From Thermoguttaceae bacterium (GTDB taxonomy: Bacteria > Planctomycetota > Planctomycetia > Pirellulales > Thermoguttaceae), in contig JAFQXE010000019.1 of assembly GCA_017407125.1 (NCBI GenBank), positions 1-64,000 on the forward strand: a stretch of DNA of 64,000 nt, in the 5' to 3' direction. Position 1 is the stretch's first letter. Every line of letters starts with the position of its first letter. Made by a program: the position numbers and the translations under genes. This document shows positions 34,655 through 43,282 of the stretch, piece by piece. The notes below the pieces were generated by a model. That model saw only the letters and a program-made list of their open reading frames with translations. It had not been told where the DNA came from and did not search any database.

Positions 34655-35472
34655 TCCGGTAATTGCGTACCTGTTTGTGCGGGTCAGTCCGTTCACGGAT
34701 TTTACGGATTAGACGGATTCGCACCGATTGGTTTATTGTACTCCCCTACTTAAAGTTTTTTGGAAAGGGGAGTTTGAGGGGAAGAACCTTTTTTTCAAAA
34801 AAGGTTTTCCCCTCATAAATTAAACTTGAAAAAACTTCCCTAACAGGGAGCCAGCTTGCTGGCGACCGAAAGTTTTTTCAAGGGCGGACGAAGTCCGCAA
34901 ATAAATAACAGACGCGAAGCGTTCCGTTAGAACCGCTCTAGCGGTTCACTTTTAATAGCCGTGGGTTTTAACCCACGGATCAAAGAACACGCAAAAAAGA
35001 ACATCGTCAAACAACCTTTTCCTTTCGTCCTCCTGCAAGGAGGGCGGGAGGAAAAGGAACTGCAACGATTAGACGAACCGGGCTGCGTAAGCCGCCGAAG
35101 AACCCTCACGCTCTAGTCCGCAAAATAAGTGGAAGGCGGTAACGGAGCGACGAAGCGTTAAAGTGTGACATTTCGGGGAGTGCGGCGGCTTGACGCCGCC
35201 TTGTCCAACGCCCCGCTAACATCCTACGACGCAGCCGACAACCTTTCCGGGTCGCGGACGAAGTCCGCCAAAGAAATCTCACGCGGAGACGCGGAGGATG
35301 TTCGCAAAGAAATGAAAGGCGGTAACGGAGCGACCAACGGGAGCGTAGTTACGCTTTGAACCGCGCTCGCACGCGTTTGAGGACGGTTCGCGAGCGTTTC
35401 GCCCGCCCAACCGCGTCAGCGATTCAATATCTCTAGCCGTCGTTTTTTACCCACAGATTTTGTTAGAGAGCC
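34655..35472. repeat. 818-bp repeat-rich gap (R6, long hairpin, R3 copy 2, R5)
   Basis: Starts with an R6 arm, ACGGATTTTACGGATTAGACG (about 34694-34720). Next is a long hairpin at 34776-34814, an R3 element (34911-34980) with GAACCGC/GCGGTTC (34930-34947) and CCGTGGGTTTTAACCCACGG (34959-34978), and then R5 sequence (35128-35365) with the 15-mer GCGACCAACGGGAGC (35330-35344). The end has CCACAGATTTTGTTAGA (35451-35467), shared with the leader of the cca gene. No gene is supported. Confidence 0.7.
34776..34814. terminator. 39-bp near-perfect hairpin, probable terminator of the GH97 gene
   Basis: GAGGGGAA (34776-34783) pairs with TTCCCCTC (34807-34814), and AACCTTTTTT pairs with AAAAAAGGTT inside it. 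The T run is in the stem instead of after it, so termination is likely but not certain. It reads the same on both strands. Confidence 0.5.
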
Positions 35473-35985
35473 ATGAAAAAACACACATTCGAAGAAGTTG
35501 AAGAATTGCTTAAAAACAACCCCGAAGTTGAATCGAAAATCATGCACTTGCGCGATCATGGGGATCCGCCAAAGGAATGTTCCATTCGAGCGGCGGAAGC
35601 GCTTTTAGGCGTAACTTTTCCTGAAGATTATCGTCGTTTTCTGCTTAAATGGGGGTACTTAAATACGATTGCTGAGATTTATGGAATCGGAAGCAAAGAT
35701 GAAAACAATCTTTTTTCTTCTTGGTCTATCAGATATACGCTTGAGGGACGTCTTCCCTCAGATTTACCTATTGGAACGAATCTTCCTTCCTATTATGTGG
35801 TTATTTACAGCTTCGAAGGAGATGCATATCATTGTATTGACACTCGCGACCCAGACGGAAAAGTAATTTCATGGAATTTCTTTGATGCTTGTTACGAATG
35901 GGACATTGCAGACAGTTTTGTTGACTATTTGTACAATCAAATTATTGAAACTAAGGAAAGCATGGAAAACGAGTCTGAAGATTAG
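35473..35985 (+). CDS. SMI1/KNR4 (SUKH) family protein
   Basis: 170 aa. The SUKH core is visible: P-P-K-E-C-S-I-R-A-A-E-A-L-L-G near 35-49, then F-P-E-D-Y-R-R-F-L-L-K-W-G, then a central Y-G-I-G and late D-S-F-V-D-Y-L. SUKH proteins often neutralise contact-dependent or polymorphic toxins, but many are solitary. No toxin gene is adjacent. AT-rich composition contrasts with the following gene, and both sit between repeat blocks, fitting an acquired cargo segment. No strong ribosome binding site is seen; the leader shares a 17-bp motif with cca. Confidence 0.8.
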   Translation: MKKHTFEEVEELLKNNPEVESKIMHLRDHGDPPKECSIRAAEALLGVTFPEDYRRFLLKWGYLNTIAEIYGIGSKDENNLFSSWSIRYTLEGRLPSDLPIGTNLPSYYVVIYSFEGDAYHCIDTRDPDGKVISWNFFDACYEWDIADSFVDYLYNQIIETKESMENESED

Positions 35986-36095
35986 ATTTTTTAGAATCTT
36001 CCGCAAGCCGGCGTCTGGCGTTAGCTCGTTCACGGACGGCGAGCCGGCGCGCCTAGCGCCGCTCAAGGTCGACATGGAAGTGGAAAAGGAGTAAT

Positions 36096-37460
36096 ATGGA
36101 AACTCAAAATCGGTTTGAATTCGAGCGTTTGCCCTTTTCGGCGATCGAGGAGTACATGCTGCTCGACCATTCCCCCGCGTATCCCATGGATTCGGTGCGC
36201 CTGCTACACTTTTCCGGTCGGCTGGATCGCGAGGCGGTGGAAAAAGCGCTCAACGGGGTCTGGGAACGTCAGCCGTTTCTGCGAAGCCGCGCGGTCAGGA
36301 ACGGGCGGCGCCTTGAGTGGGTTCCCAGCGAGAAACTCCCGGAAATCATTTGGGAAAACGCGGACGCTGCGCCCGACGCGCTCAACCCCAGCGGTTTCCC
36401 GTCCATGCGGTCGATCAATCTTTTTCAGGAACCCGGCTGCCGCGTGTACGTCGTGGAGTCGGAGCGTGAAAACTGGACGAAGATCCTTTTCCAGTTCCAC
36501 CACAGCGTTTCGGACGGGCTGGGCGAGATGCAAATTCTCGGCGACTTCGTAACCCTTTACGCGATCTCTGCTGGGCTGATCCCTCCGGAGACGCAGCTAC
36601 GTCCCCTTGATTTCTCGAAACTCCCGCTGACCCGCCGGGTTGGCTGGACGCTGGCGAGCTATTTGCGGAACTATTTTCATTCGACGCCGACGACGATGGC
36701 GCTGCTCTTTGGGCGCTGCAACCCGCTCATCCCGCACGAGCCAAAACCGCGGACGGAACCGACGGGGCCGTACCCGTTTCTTCAGTCGCTGCAGCTGACG
36801 CAAGAGGAAACGCGGCAGTACGTCCAAAAGGCAAAAAAACTTGGCGTAACGGTAAACGATCTGCTTCTGCGCGACTTTTTCCGGACGATCGACCAGTGGC
36901 GGGTTCAGGAAAAGAAGGATTTTCCCAAAGGCTCTACGCGCGTGATGGTTCCGATGAGCGTCCGAGACCCGCAGCATGAAGACCTCCCCTCGGTGAACAT
37001 CGTTTCGTCGGTCTTTCTGGACCGGAAGAAGCGTGACATGGCTGGCGATCCACAGAAACTGCTGGAAGGTATCCACCGCGAAATGGAGTGGGTCAAACGT
37101 CACGACCAGAAGTACGTGTTTATACTCGTCCTGCAAATCGCCCGGAAACTTGGGGGAGTTCTTTCCCTTTCACTCAAAAGCCGGAGCTGCCGGTCCACCG
37201 GGGTCCTTTCCAACCTGGGCCGCGTAATGGAACAGGCGCCTGTGCCGCGAAATGAAGACGGAACGATCCAGCTCGGTTCCAGCCGTCTGGAGTTCATCGA
37301 CGCCGCCCCGCCGATTCGCAGCCAGACGATGATTTCCTTCTCGGCTCTGACGTACGCCAACGCCTTGCGCCTTTGCTTGCGGTACGACCAGAATTTCCTC
37401 ACGCCGGCTGACGCGGAGAGTTTTTTGGCAGCGTTTTACAGAAACCTGAATGAATTTTGA
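36096..37460 (+). CDS. Condensation-domain / acyltransferase-like protein
   Basis: 454 aa. The catalytic motif H-H-S-V-S-D-G (135-141) matches the HHxxxDG site of NRPS condensation, PapA and alcohol O-acyltransferase proteins. The fold covers the full length; no carrier or adenylation domain is attached, so it is a stand-alone acyltransferase, perhaps acting on a glycolipid or alcohol. AAAGGAG (36085-36091) precedes ATG 36096. Its DNA is visibly more GC-rich (many GCG, CTG, CGC codons) than the SUKH gene before it and the hypotheticals after it, which suggests a separate origin. Substrates cannot be read from sequence. Confidence 0.75.
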   Translation: METQNRFEFERLPFSAIEEYMLLDHSPAYPMDSVRLLHFSGRLDREAVEKALNGVWERQPFLRSRAVRNGRRLEWVPSEKLPEIIWENADAAPDALNPSGFPSMRSINLFQEPGCRVYVVESERENWTKILFQFHHSVSDGLGEMQILGDFVTLYAISAGLIPPETQLRPLDFSKLPLTRRVGWTLASYLRNYFHSTPTTMALLFGRCNPLIPHEPKPRTEPTGPYPFLQSLQLTQEETRQYVQKAKKLGVTVNDLLLRDFFRTIDQWRVQEKKDFPKGSTRVMVPMSVRDPQHEDLPSVNIVSSVFLDRKKRDMAGDPQKLLEGIHREMEWVKRHDQKYVFILVLQIARKLGGVLSLSLKSRSCRSTGVLSNLGRVMEQAPVPRNEDGTIQLGSSRLEFIDAAPPIRSQTMISFSALTYANALRLCLRYDQNFLTPADAESFLAAFYRNLNEF

Positions 37461-38227
37461 TTTATTCCGCGGCTTAAAAGCGCTCCCGTTTTTTAGCCGC
37501 AAAGAACGCAAAGTTCGCAAAGAATGAAAGGCGGTTGGCGAGCCGGGGTGCGTAGAGCTGCCCGGAAAAATCTCACGCGGAGGCGCGGAGGTGCGGAGGA
37601 TATTCGCGAAGAAATGGAAGGCGGTAATGAAGTGAGCGAAGCGAACGGAATTACGCAGTTCGCCAACGGCGAACCGAAACGATTGTCCCGCGCTCGTACA
37701 CGGTCGAGTCCGGTTCGCGGGCGTTTCGCCCGCCGAAGATATTTTTAGCCGCAAAGAACGCAAAGTTCGCAAAGTAATGAAAGGCTGTAACGGAGCGACC
37801 AACGGGAGCGTAGTTACGCTTAGGCGAGCCACGGGTGTAAACCCGTGGGCGTGAGCGAAGCGAATGTAAAATAAAAATCTCACGCGGAGGCGCGGAGGCG
37901 CGGAGGATGTTCGCTTGCGATTTTAAAAATTATAAAAAAATCGGGCGGGAATCGTGGCGTAGACAACGTAGTTGGCGTCGTCGCCACATTCCCCGCCCGT
38001 CTGCGTATTCTGCGAGTAGTCTGCGGTCTCTGCGTTCTTATTCCTTAATTTCATGATTTCATACCCCCTAATTTTGAACACACCCCCGAAAATTGGACCG
38101 CCCCGTCCCCTTGCAATCCTCCGCATTAAGCGCTATAATCAAAGTATACAGTCAATTGCTTGCAGCGCAAACGATTACTATTACGAGGATTTTTCCCCAC
38201 AGATTTTGTTAGAAAACAAAAAGAATA
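37461..38227. repeat. 767-bp repeat cluster (R5 and R4 copy 2) with promoter of cca
   Basis: R5 units: GCCGCAAAGAACGCAAAG (from 37497 and again from 37748), CACGCGGAGGCGCGGAGG (about 37574 and 37880), and the 15-mer at 37795-37809. An R4 copy lies at 37891-38042: GGGCGGGAAT (37943-37952) pairs with ATTCCCCGCCC, GTGGCG (37954-37959) with CGCCAC (37982-37987). A promoter (38111-38139) and the shared CCACAGATTTTGTTAGA (38197-38213) precede cca. Open frames across it are repeat artefacts. Confidence 0.7.
38111..38139 (+). promoter_or_regulatory. Promoter of the cca-type gene
   Basis: TTGCAA (38111-38116), 17-bp spacer, TATAAT (38134-38139). It lies 89 bp before ATG 38228 and has the best -10 match in this part of the window. 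Confidence 0.6.
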
Positions 38228-39598
38228 ATGATAGACCGCAAAGAATTGACTCGAACTCTCCTTGCCGCCGGCGCGACTGACGTTGTCATGGTCGGCGGGT
38301 GCGTTCGAGATATGCTTCTGGGAATCGAGTCGAAAGACGTCGATATGGAAGTCTATGGTCTGTCGTACGCTCAAATGGCAAAGGCGCTCGAAGGGCGGTT
38401 CCCCATAAATCAGGTGGGACAGTCTTTCAGCGTGTTAAAAGTCGGGAATGAAATCGACCTCGCTCTGCCGCGGCGGGACTCTAAAATCGGCGACGGGCAC
38501 AAAGGGTTTGAAGTTACGGCGGATTCTTCCATGACGTTTGCCGAGGCAGCGTCGCGGCGCGACCTGACGATCAACGCTATCGGCATGCGGACGGACGGGA
38601 CTCTGGTTGACCCGTACGACGGCGCTGGCGACTTGAAACGCGGCATTCTCCGCGCCCCTTCAGACGCCTTTTGCGAAGACCCGCTGCGAGTTCTGCGCGC
38701 CATGCAGTTCGCCGCCCGGTTCGGGTTTACGATGGAAGCGCATACGGTCGAGCTGTGCAAACGCGTCTTGCCGGAATTCAAAACGCTGTCGGCGGAACGC
38801 ATCTTCGGCGAATGGCTCAAATGGGCGACCAAAGGCAAACGTCCGGAAATGGGTCTTGACCTGCTCGTTCAAACGGACTGGATTACCTGTTTTCCGGAAC
38901 TCAACGCCCTGCGAGGAATCAAACAGCACCCGACTTTTCATCCCGAAGGCGACGCGTTCGAGCATACAAGGCTCGTTTGCGCTCAAGCCGCCCAAATCGC
39001 CCAGCAGGACAACCTCAGCCACGACGACCGCGCGATTCTCCTGTTCGCTGCGTTGTGTCACGATTTCGGCAAGCCGATTGTTCATTCTCAACGGGACTGC
39101 CCCCACGGGATTGCTCACGGACACGCTGAGGCGGGCGAACCGGCGATTGTCGAGTTTTTGATGAAGATGAAACCGCCGCTGTGGCTGGTTAAAAACGTCG
39201 TTCCGATTTGCAAAGCGCACATGTACGCTCTTCGGGCGACCCCGCCCAGCGCCCCGTCGGACGCCAACATCCGCCGGCTGTCGGAATACGTCATGCCGTC
39301 CAATATTATCATGTGGAGCCGACTGGTCAAGGCAGACATTTGGGGTCGAGCTGTCAGCGACTGCTCCAAGCTGATTCACGACATCGACATCTGGGTCAAC
39401 CGCGCCAGGGAACTCAACGTCGAACTCCGCCAGCCGGATCCGCTCTTGCAGGGTCGCGACCTGATAGCCATGGGGATTAAACCGGGACCGGAAATGGGAA
39501 AAATCCTCAAAGCGGCGTGGAACGCTCAACTCGACGGCGAGTTTTTGGATCACGCCGGCGCGGTGGCGTGGTATAAGAGGTATTCGTTACAAAAATAG
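38228..39598 (+). CDS. cca: tRNA nucleotidyltransferase / poly(A) polymerase family with HD domain
   Basis: 456 aa. Class II nucleotidyltransferase head: V-G-G-C-V-R-D-M-L-L-G (22-32) and the metal pair D-V-D-M-E-V; R-R-D-L-T-I-N-A-I and the R-A-x-Q-F-A-A-R-F motif follow. The C-terminal half has an HD phosphohydrolase domain (E-H-T-R-L-V, L-C-H-D-F-G-K-P), as in Cca of many bacteria. It repairs or adds the CCA end of tRNA; an A-adding-only or poly(A) enzyme cannot be excluded by sequence reading alone. It ends right at a TAGC-rich repeat. Confidence 0.9.
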   Translation: MIDRKELTRTLLAAGATDVVMVGGCVRDMLLGIESKDVDMEVYGLSYAQMAKALEGRFPINQVGQSFSVLKVGNEIDLALPRRDSKIGDGHKGFEVTADSSMTFAEAASRRDLTINAIGMRTDGTLVDPYDGAGDLKRGILRAPSDAFCEDPLRVLRAMQFAARFGFTMEAHTVELCKRVLPEFKTLSAERIFGEWLKWATKGKRPEMGLDLLVQTDWITCFPELNALRGIKQHPTFHPEGDAFEHTRLVCAQAAQIAQQDNLSHDDRAILLFAALCHDFGKPIVHSQRDCPHGIAHGHAEAGEPAIVEFLMKMKPPLWLVKNVVPICKAHMYALRATPPSAPSDANIRRLSEYVMPSNIIMWSRLVKADIWGRAVSDCSKLIHDIDIWVNRARELNVELRQPDPLLQGRDLIAMGIKPGPEMGKILKAAWNAQLDGEFLDHAGAVAWYKRYSLQK

Positions 39599-39894
39599 CT
39601 TCTAGCTCCTAGCCCCTAGCTTTTAGCTTTTGTTTTTAGCTTCTGGCTTTAAAAGCTATCGTTGAAAGCTATCAGTTAGAACTACGAACCCCCAAGCTAA
39701 CAGCTAGTAGCTTGACACAAACAAACCGTAAGATTTATTTAACATCACAAATTAATAATAGCTTCTAGCTCCTAGCACCTAGCTTTTAGCTTTTGTTTTC
39801 AACTTCTGGCTTTAAAAGCTATCGTTGCAAGCTATCAGTTAGAACTACGAACCCCCAAGCTAACAGCTAGTAGCTAATAGCTAGTAGCTTGACA
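39597..39894. repeat. Two tandem TAGC-rich palindromic repeats (family R1, copies 2 and 3)
   Basis: Copies at about 39597-39716 and 39759-39894 are nearly identical: TAGCTTCTAGCTCCTAGC left arm, centre TTTAAAAGCTATCGTTG, GTTAGAACTACGAACCCCC, and right arm AAGCTAACAGCTAGTAGCT ending in GACACAAAC. Arms pair into a long imperfect hairpin. They fill the whole gap between cca and the RACE gene. Confidence 0.8.
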
Positions 39895-39908
39895 CAAACG
39901 CCTCGAGA

Positions 39909-41399
39909 ATGAAGACTCACCTCACTCGCCTCACAATCCTGCCGACACACAAAACGGTCAACGTTCCTGCGGGGACGCTGGTTGCGGACGCATTGCGTCT
40001 TGCGGGGGTTGCTCTGGATATGCCCTGCGGCGGTCAGGGGACGTGCGGCAAATGCCGGGTGAAGCTCAACGGGGCTTGCGTTCTGGCGTGCCAGACGAAA
40101 CTTCAGTCCGATTCGGTTGTCGAGGTTTCCTGTCAGTCCCAGTCGGATTTTGCCCTGCAGACGAAAGCGTGTTCTTCCGACTGTTTGGGCGTTGCCGTCG
40201 ACATCGGCACGACGACAGTCGAAACGCGTCTGATTGAAATTGAGTCCGGCGCCGTCGCGGCAACGCTGTCGGAACTCAACGCTCAGCAGTCTTTCGGCGC
40301 GGACGTCATCTCTCGAATCCATTACGAAATGACGCGCAAGGCGGGGCGGGAAGAACTGACCGCCGCGGTCGTCGGGCAGGTTCAAAGTCTCATCGACCAG
40401 TACTGCGGACGGCTGTCGATTCGCCCGGAACGAATCAAGCGCGTTTGTGTAACAGGCAACACCGCCATGCTGACGTGGTTTACAGGGCGCTCCGCCCGAT
40501 CATTGGGGTCGGTTCCGTTCGCGCCGTCCATTCCTCTGACCGGACAAATCCTCCCTGCCGCCAGCGTCGATTTGAATCTGCCTGACGCTCAGGTTGTCGT
40601 TCCGCCTGTGATTGCCGGCTTTTTAGGCGGCGATATTTTGGGCGTCGTTGACCGCTGCGTTCATCTGGAAGATTGTAACACAACCCCGCCGCCGCGCAAA
40701 TGGCTGGCGCTGGACGTCGGCACGAACGGCGAGATGGCGATTTATCACAACGGCGCGCTTGCCGCAGCGTCTACCGCGGCGGGACCGGCGCTGGAAGGCG
40801 CAGGCATTTCCATCGGAACCAAGGCGGGCGCCGGCGCCGTCAACTCCGTTCGCGTCAACGACGACGGGGAACTGGCGTGGACGACGCTCAACGGGTCCGC
40901 GCCAACCGGCGTTTGCGGGTCTGGCTTGATCGACCTGATCGCCTGCCTGCTCAAAACCGGGCGGCTTCTCCCGAAAGGAAAGCTGAGAATCCCTCCAGCC
41001 GCGCCGCTGAACATTACTCAAAAAGACGTCCGACAGGTTCAGCTCGCCTGCGGGGCGATTCGCACCGGCGTTCTCGCCCTGCTGGAATGCGTTGGGCTGA
41101 CCATGGCTGACCTCGACGCCGTGTATATCGCCGGGAACTTCGGCTGTCATCTGTCTGTTACAAGCCTGTTTGACGTCGGAATCCTTCCCCCCGGCCGCCC
41201 GGACCAAGTTCGATTCCTGGGCAACCTCGCCCTCGACGCCGCAGCAGACGTCCTGCGCCGCCCCGATCTGGAAGACGCCTTGCTCAACCTGAACCGCCTA
41301 GCTCGAAGCGTCAAGCCGTTTAACCTGGCTGAACTGCCGGACTTCGCCGACCGGTTCTCCAAGTCCATGACGTTTCCGGCGCCGGAGACCGTTATTTAA
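39909..41399 (+). CDS. RACE-type reductive activator of corrinoid enzymes (2Fe-2S plus ASKHA domain)
   Basis: 496 aa. An N-terminal ferredoxin-like domain holds the 2Fe-2S ligands P-C-G-G-Q-G-T-C-G-K-C with a later C near residue 60. A DUF4445/ASKHA ATPase domain follows (D-I-G-T-T-T, D-V-G-T-N-G-E-M, G-P-A-L-E-G-A-G-I, A-G-N-F-G). Such proteins use ATP to reduce Co(II) corrinoids of methyltransferases to active Co(I) (RamA-like role). No corrinoid methyltransferase is in the window, so its partner must lie elsewhere. The gene is GC-rich and looks like core metabolism of an anaerobe. Confidence 0.85.
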   Translation: MKTHLTRLTILPTHKTVNVPAGTLVADALRLAGVALDMPCGGQGTCGKCRVKLNGACVLACQTKLQSDSVVEVSCQSQSDFALQTKACSSDCLGVAVDIGTTTVETRLIEIESGAVAATLSELNAQQSFGADVISRIHYEMTRKAGREELTAAVVGQVQSLIDQYCGRLSIRPERIKRVCVTGNTAMLTWFTGRSARSLGSVPFAPSIPLTGQILPAASVDLNLPDAQVVVPPVIAGFLGGDILGVVDRCVHLEDCNTTPPPRKWLALDVGTNGEMAIYHNGALAAASTAAGPALEGAGISIGTKAGAGAVNSVRVNDDGELAWTTLNGSAPTGVCGSGLIDLIACLLKTGRLLPKGKLRIPPAAPLNITQKDVRQVQLACGAIRTGVLALLECVGLTMADLDAVYIAGNFGCHLSVTSLFDVGILPPGRPDQVRFLGNLALDAAADVLRRPDLEDALLNLNRLARSVKPFNLAELPDFADRFSKSMTFPAPETVI

Positions 41400-41685
41400 A
41401 GTTGACGCCTGGCGTTTGCGCGGGTCCGTCCGGTCACGGATTTTACGGATTAGACGGATTTTCACCGATTAGTTATTTTGAGTTCATAATTTTTAATATT
41501 ATTCATGGCTTTTAGGAAGCCTTTGAATAAATAATAACTACAGGGTAAAAGTTAAACAAGGACAACAGTTAATCAATCGGTGTGAATCCGTCTCATCCGT
41601 GTTTTCCGTGTGGGACCAAACCATAGACCCGAAATTAACCTATTGTTTAGCTCACGAGTACAAACTTAATTCAGATACGTTTACC
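41400..41685. repeat. Large imperfect inverted repeat (family R6)
   Basis: Left arm 41435-41474 (CACGGATTTTACGGATTAG, then ACGGATTTTCACCGATTA) is inverted as 41570-41611 (TAATCAATCGGTGTGAATCC, then CATCCGTGTTTTCCGTG). About 95 bp lie between. The left arm recurs alone near 34694-34730. Short MITE-like element or transcript hairpin. Confidence 0.65.
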
Positions 41686-41910
41686 ATGCCCGATTCCCCA
41701 CAGTTTACCTGTCCGATTTGCCGAAAGAAGTTTCTGGAATCCGAAACCGACGCGTTCCCGTTTTGCTCGTCCCGCTGCCGGTGGATTGACTTAAACCGCT
41801 GGTTTAACGAAGAATACACAGTCGAATCCTTCCGCCGCAGCGACGAAGAAGAGGACGACGATATTCCCGTTACGCTCGAGGACATCGAAAACGACGGGAA
41901 AGAGGAATAA
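41686..41910 (+). CDS. yacG: DNA gyrase inhibitor YacG-like zinc protein
   Basis: 74 aa from ATG 41686; a longer frame from 41599 would run through the inverted repeat and is rejected. The zinc-binding pattern is C-P-I-C (9-12) and C-S-S-R-C (about 27-31), followed by R-W-I-D-L-N-R-W-F-N-E-E-Y, a YacG hallmark. YacG binds GyrB and blocks DNA binding. The tail is acidic (E-E-E-D-D-D). Length is typical. It is followed 42 bp later by an unrelated hypothetical gene. Confidence 0.85.
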   Translation: MPDSPQFTCPICRKKFLESETDAFPFCSSRCRWIDLNRWFNEEYTVESFRRSDEEEDDDIPVTLEDIENDGKEE

Positions 41911-41952
41911 CAGGCGTTGGCGCCATCCGGGAATGCCTAAGAATGTAATATC

Positions 41953-42480
41953 ATGACAAAGAAAAAAAGAATAACGCCCAAACGACTGGTTCAAATACGT
42001 CTTAACGAGGCGATGCAATCGTTTGAACAGTTCTTTGAGCATTATGGCATTTCCGAATCGCAGCGTAACGAAATGATTGAGAAATTGAATCAATCGGATA
42101 AGCCGTATTCTAAACAGGCGCTGGGAATTTTCTTGAAAATGTACATATTGATTAACGGGTGCATTGAGGAATTTGAGCAGAACGAGAACCCCGCCGGACT
42201 TCATTATTTTGATTGCGAAACAATCTGCCCTTGGAAAGGCGACCTTGATGTTGCAGAGGATCCTTGTGAGGACGAAATAAACCAGAATCTTGCCCTCGCG
42301 ATTTCTGTCGCCTGCGCATCGTACATGCAATATTTTAAGGATCGCAGCGCCGTACCACCTCGCGAACCGTATCGTCCACCGTTCTATGAATGCCAAACCT
42401 GGGGCAGCTTTTTAGTTTTACTTTCGATTTTAATAGCGCTTACGCTGTTTTTTTCGATATTGTGGGTACAGTTTATTTAA
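41953..42480 (+). CDS. Hypothetical protein with a C-terminal membrane anchor
   Basis: 175 aa, unrecognised. The first ~90 residues are helical and charged (KKKRITPKR start). Residues about 148-172 form one membrane span near the very end, as in tail-anchored proteins. Cys occurs at several positions, including C-E-T-I-C and an A-C-A-S; no zinc motif is clear. It begins a run of three membrane-linked genes (41953, 42503, 43283) with gaps of 22 and 39 bp, probably one transcript. Confidence 0.65.
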   Translation: MTKKKRITPKRLVQIRLNEAMQSFEQFFEHYGISESQRNEMIEKLNQSDKPYSKQALGIFLKMYILINGCIEEFEQNENPAGLHYFDCETICPWKGDLDVAEDPCEDEINQNLALAISVACASYMQYFKDRSAVPPREPYRPPFYECQTWGSFLVLLSILIALTLFFSILWVQFI

Positions 42481-42502
42481 CGCTACTTAAAGGAGCCAAC
42501 AA

Positions 42503-43243
42503 ATGAGAGAACAGGCAGCATTGTTCGCGATAATGATACTGTGGGCGTTCCATATCATCGTTATTGGAATACTCGCTTTAATTTACATCTTTTGTATCCG
42601 GAAGACGTCCAAAAGTACGCAGTGGACAGCGCTGATTATTCTTTTCGTCGCGCTCTATTTTATCCATTACGGTTTTATCCTTCATAACGATTTGGTTCGC
42701 GGGTTTATGAACGGGCGGTTAGTCCTTTGTAAAGACGTGATTATCGAAATGCAAAACTACCCGCTTGAAGGAGACGACCGACTTCTTCTCCGATTGAGCG
42801 AGCTGCCGGACTGGCAGATCGTTGACATTTCCTCATCGTACTCATGGGATAACCCAATTAAATTTAAGCGCTACGGGACGGAAGTCAAACCCATGAGGCT
42901 GCATTTCGTTCCCTATTTTGAATATTCGCCGCTTTACTGGCTGTACAAAGACTTTTATACAGTAACAATGTCAGACAAATCCTGCGTTGGCTCGGAAGGA
43001 ATTTATTTGCCGATGTCGCAGTTTAAAAACTCGTTGGATTACAGCGGCGCCCCCACGCACGTAATAAAATGGTCTTCCGACCCGAGCGCTCAAAATTCAG
43101 ACGCCCTGAAGAAACTGGAATCCTTTTGTCTTGAAAACAACGAAGCGGAAAGACGCCATCTCCCAGCGGCTCAACCCGTCGACGACCCCGCCCCGGCTGC
43201 GTCTTCGTCTGCGGAAACAGAAAACGTTGAAGAAGACAATTAA
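42503..43243 (+). CDS. Hypothetical two-pass membrane protein
   Basis: 246 aa. AAGGAG (42489-42494) supports ATG 42503. Two membrane segments (about 8-31 and 40-58) are followed by an extracytoplasmic or cytosolic domain of ~130 residues with several Trp and Tyr, then an Ala/Pro/Glu-rich tail. No family recognised. Second of three adjacent membrane genes. Confidence 0.65.
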   Translation: MREQAALFAIMILWAFHIIVIGILALIYIFCIRKTSKSTQWTALIILFVALYFIHYGFILHNDLVRGFMNGRLVLCKDVIIEMQNYPLEGDDRLLLRLSELPDWQIVDISSSYSWDNPIKFKRYGTEVKPMRLHFVPYFEYSPLYWLYKDFYTVTMSDKSCVGSEGIYLPMSQFKNSLDYSGAPTHVIKWSSDPSAQNSDALKKLESFCLENNEAERRHLPAAQPVDDPAPAASSSAETENVEEDN

Positions 43244-43282
43244 ACAACTATAGCAATACAAGAGAAATGCAGAGGTTCAATT

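Noticed and set aside
33461..34696. 411-codon frame opposite the GH97 gene
   Set aside because: Antisense shadow; the GH97 frame has clear domain motifs.
36096..37460. NRPS cluster
   Set aside because: A single condensation-type domain with no adenylation, carrier or thioesterase domain nearby.
37170..37883. 237-codon minus-strand frame
   Set aside because: Made of R5 repeat sequence and the antisense of the condensation-domain gene.
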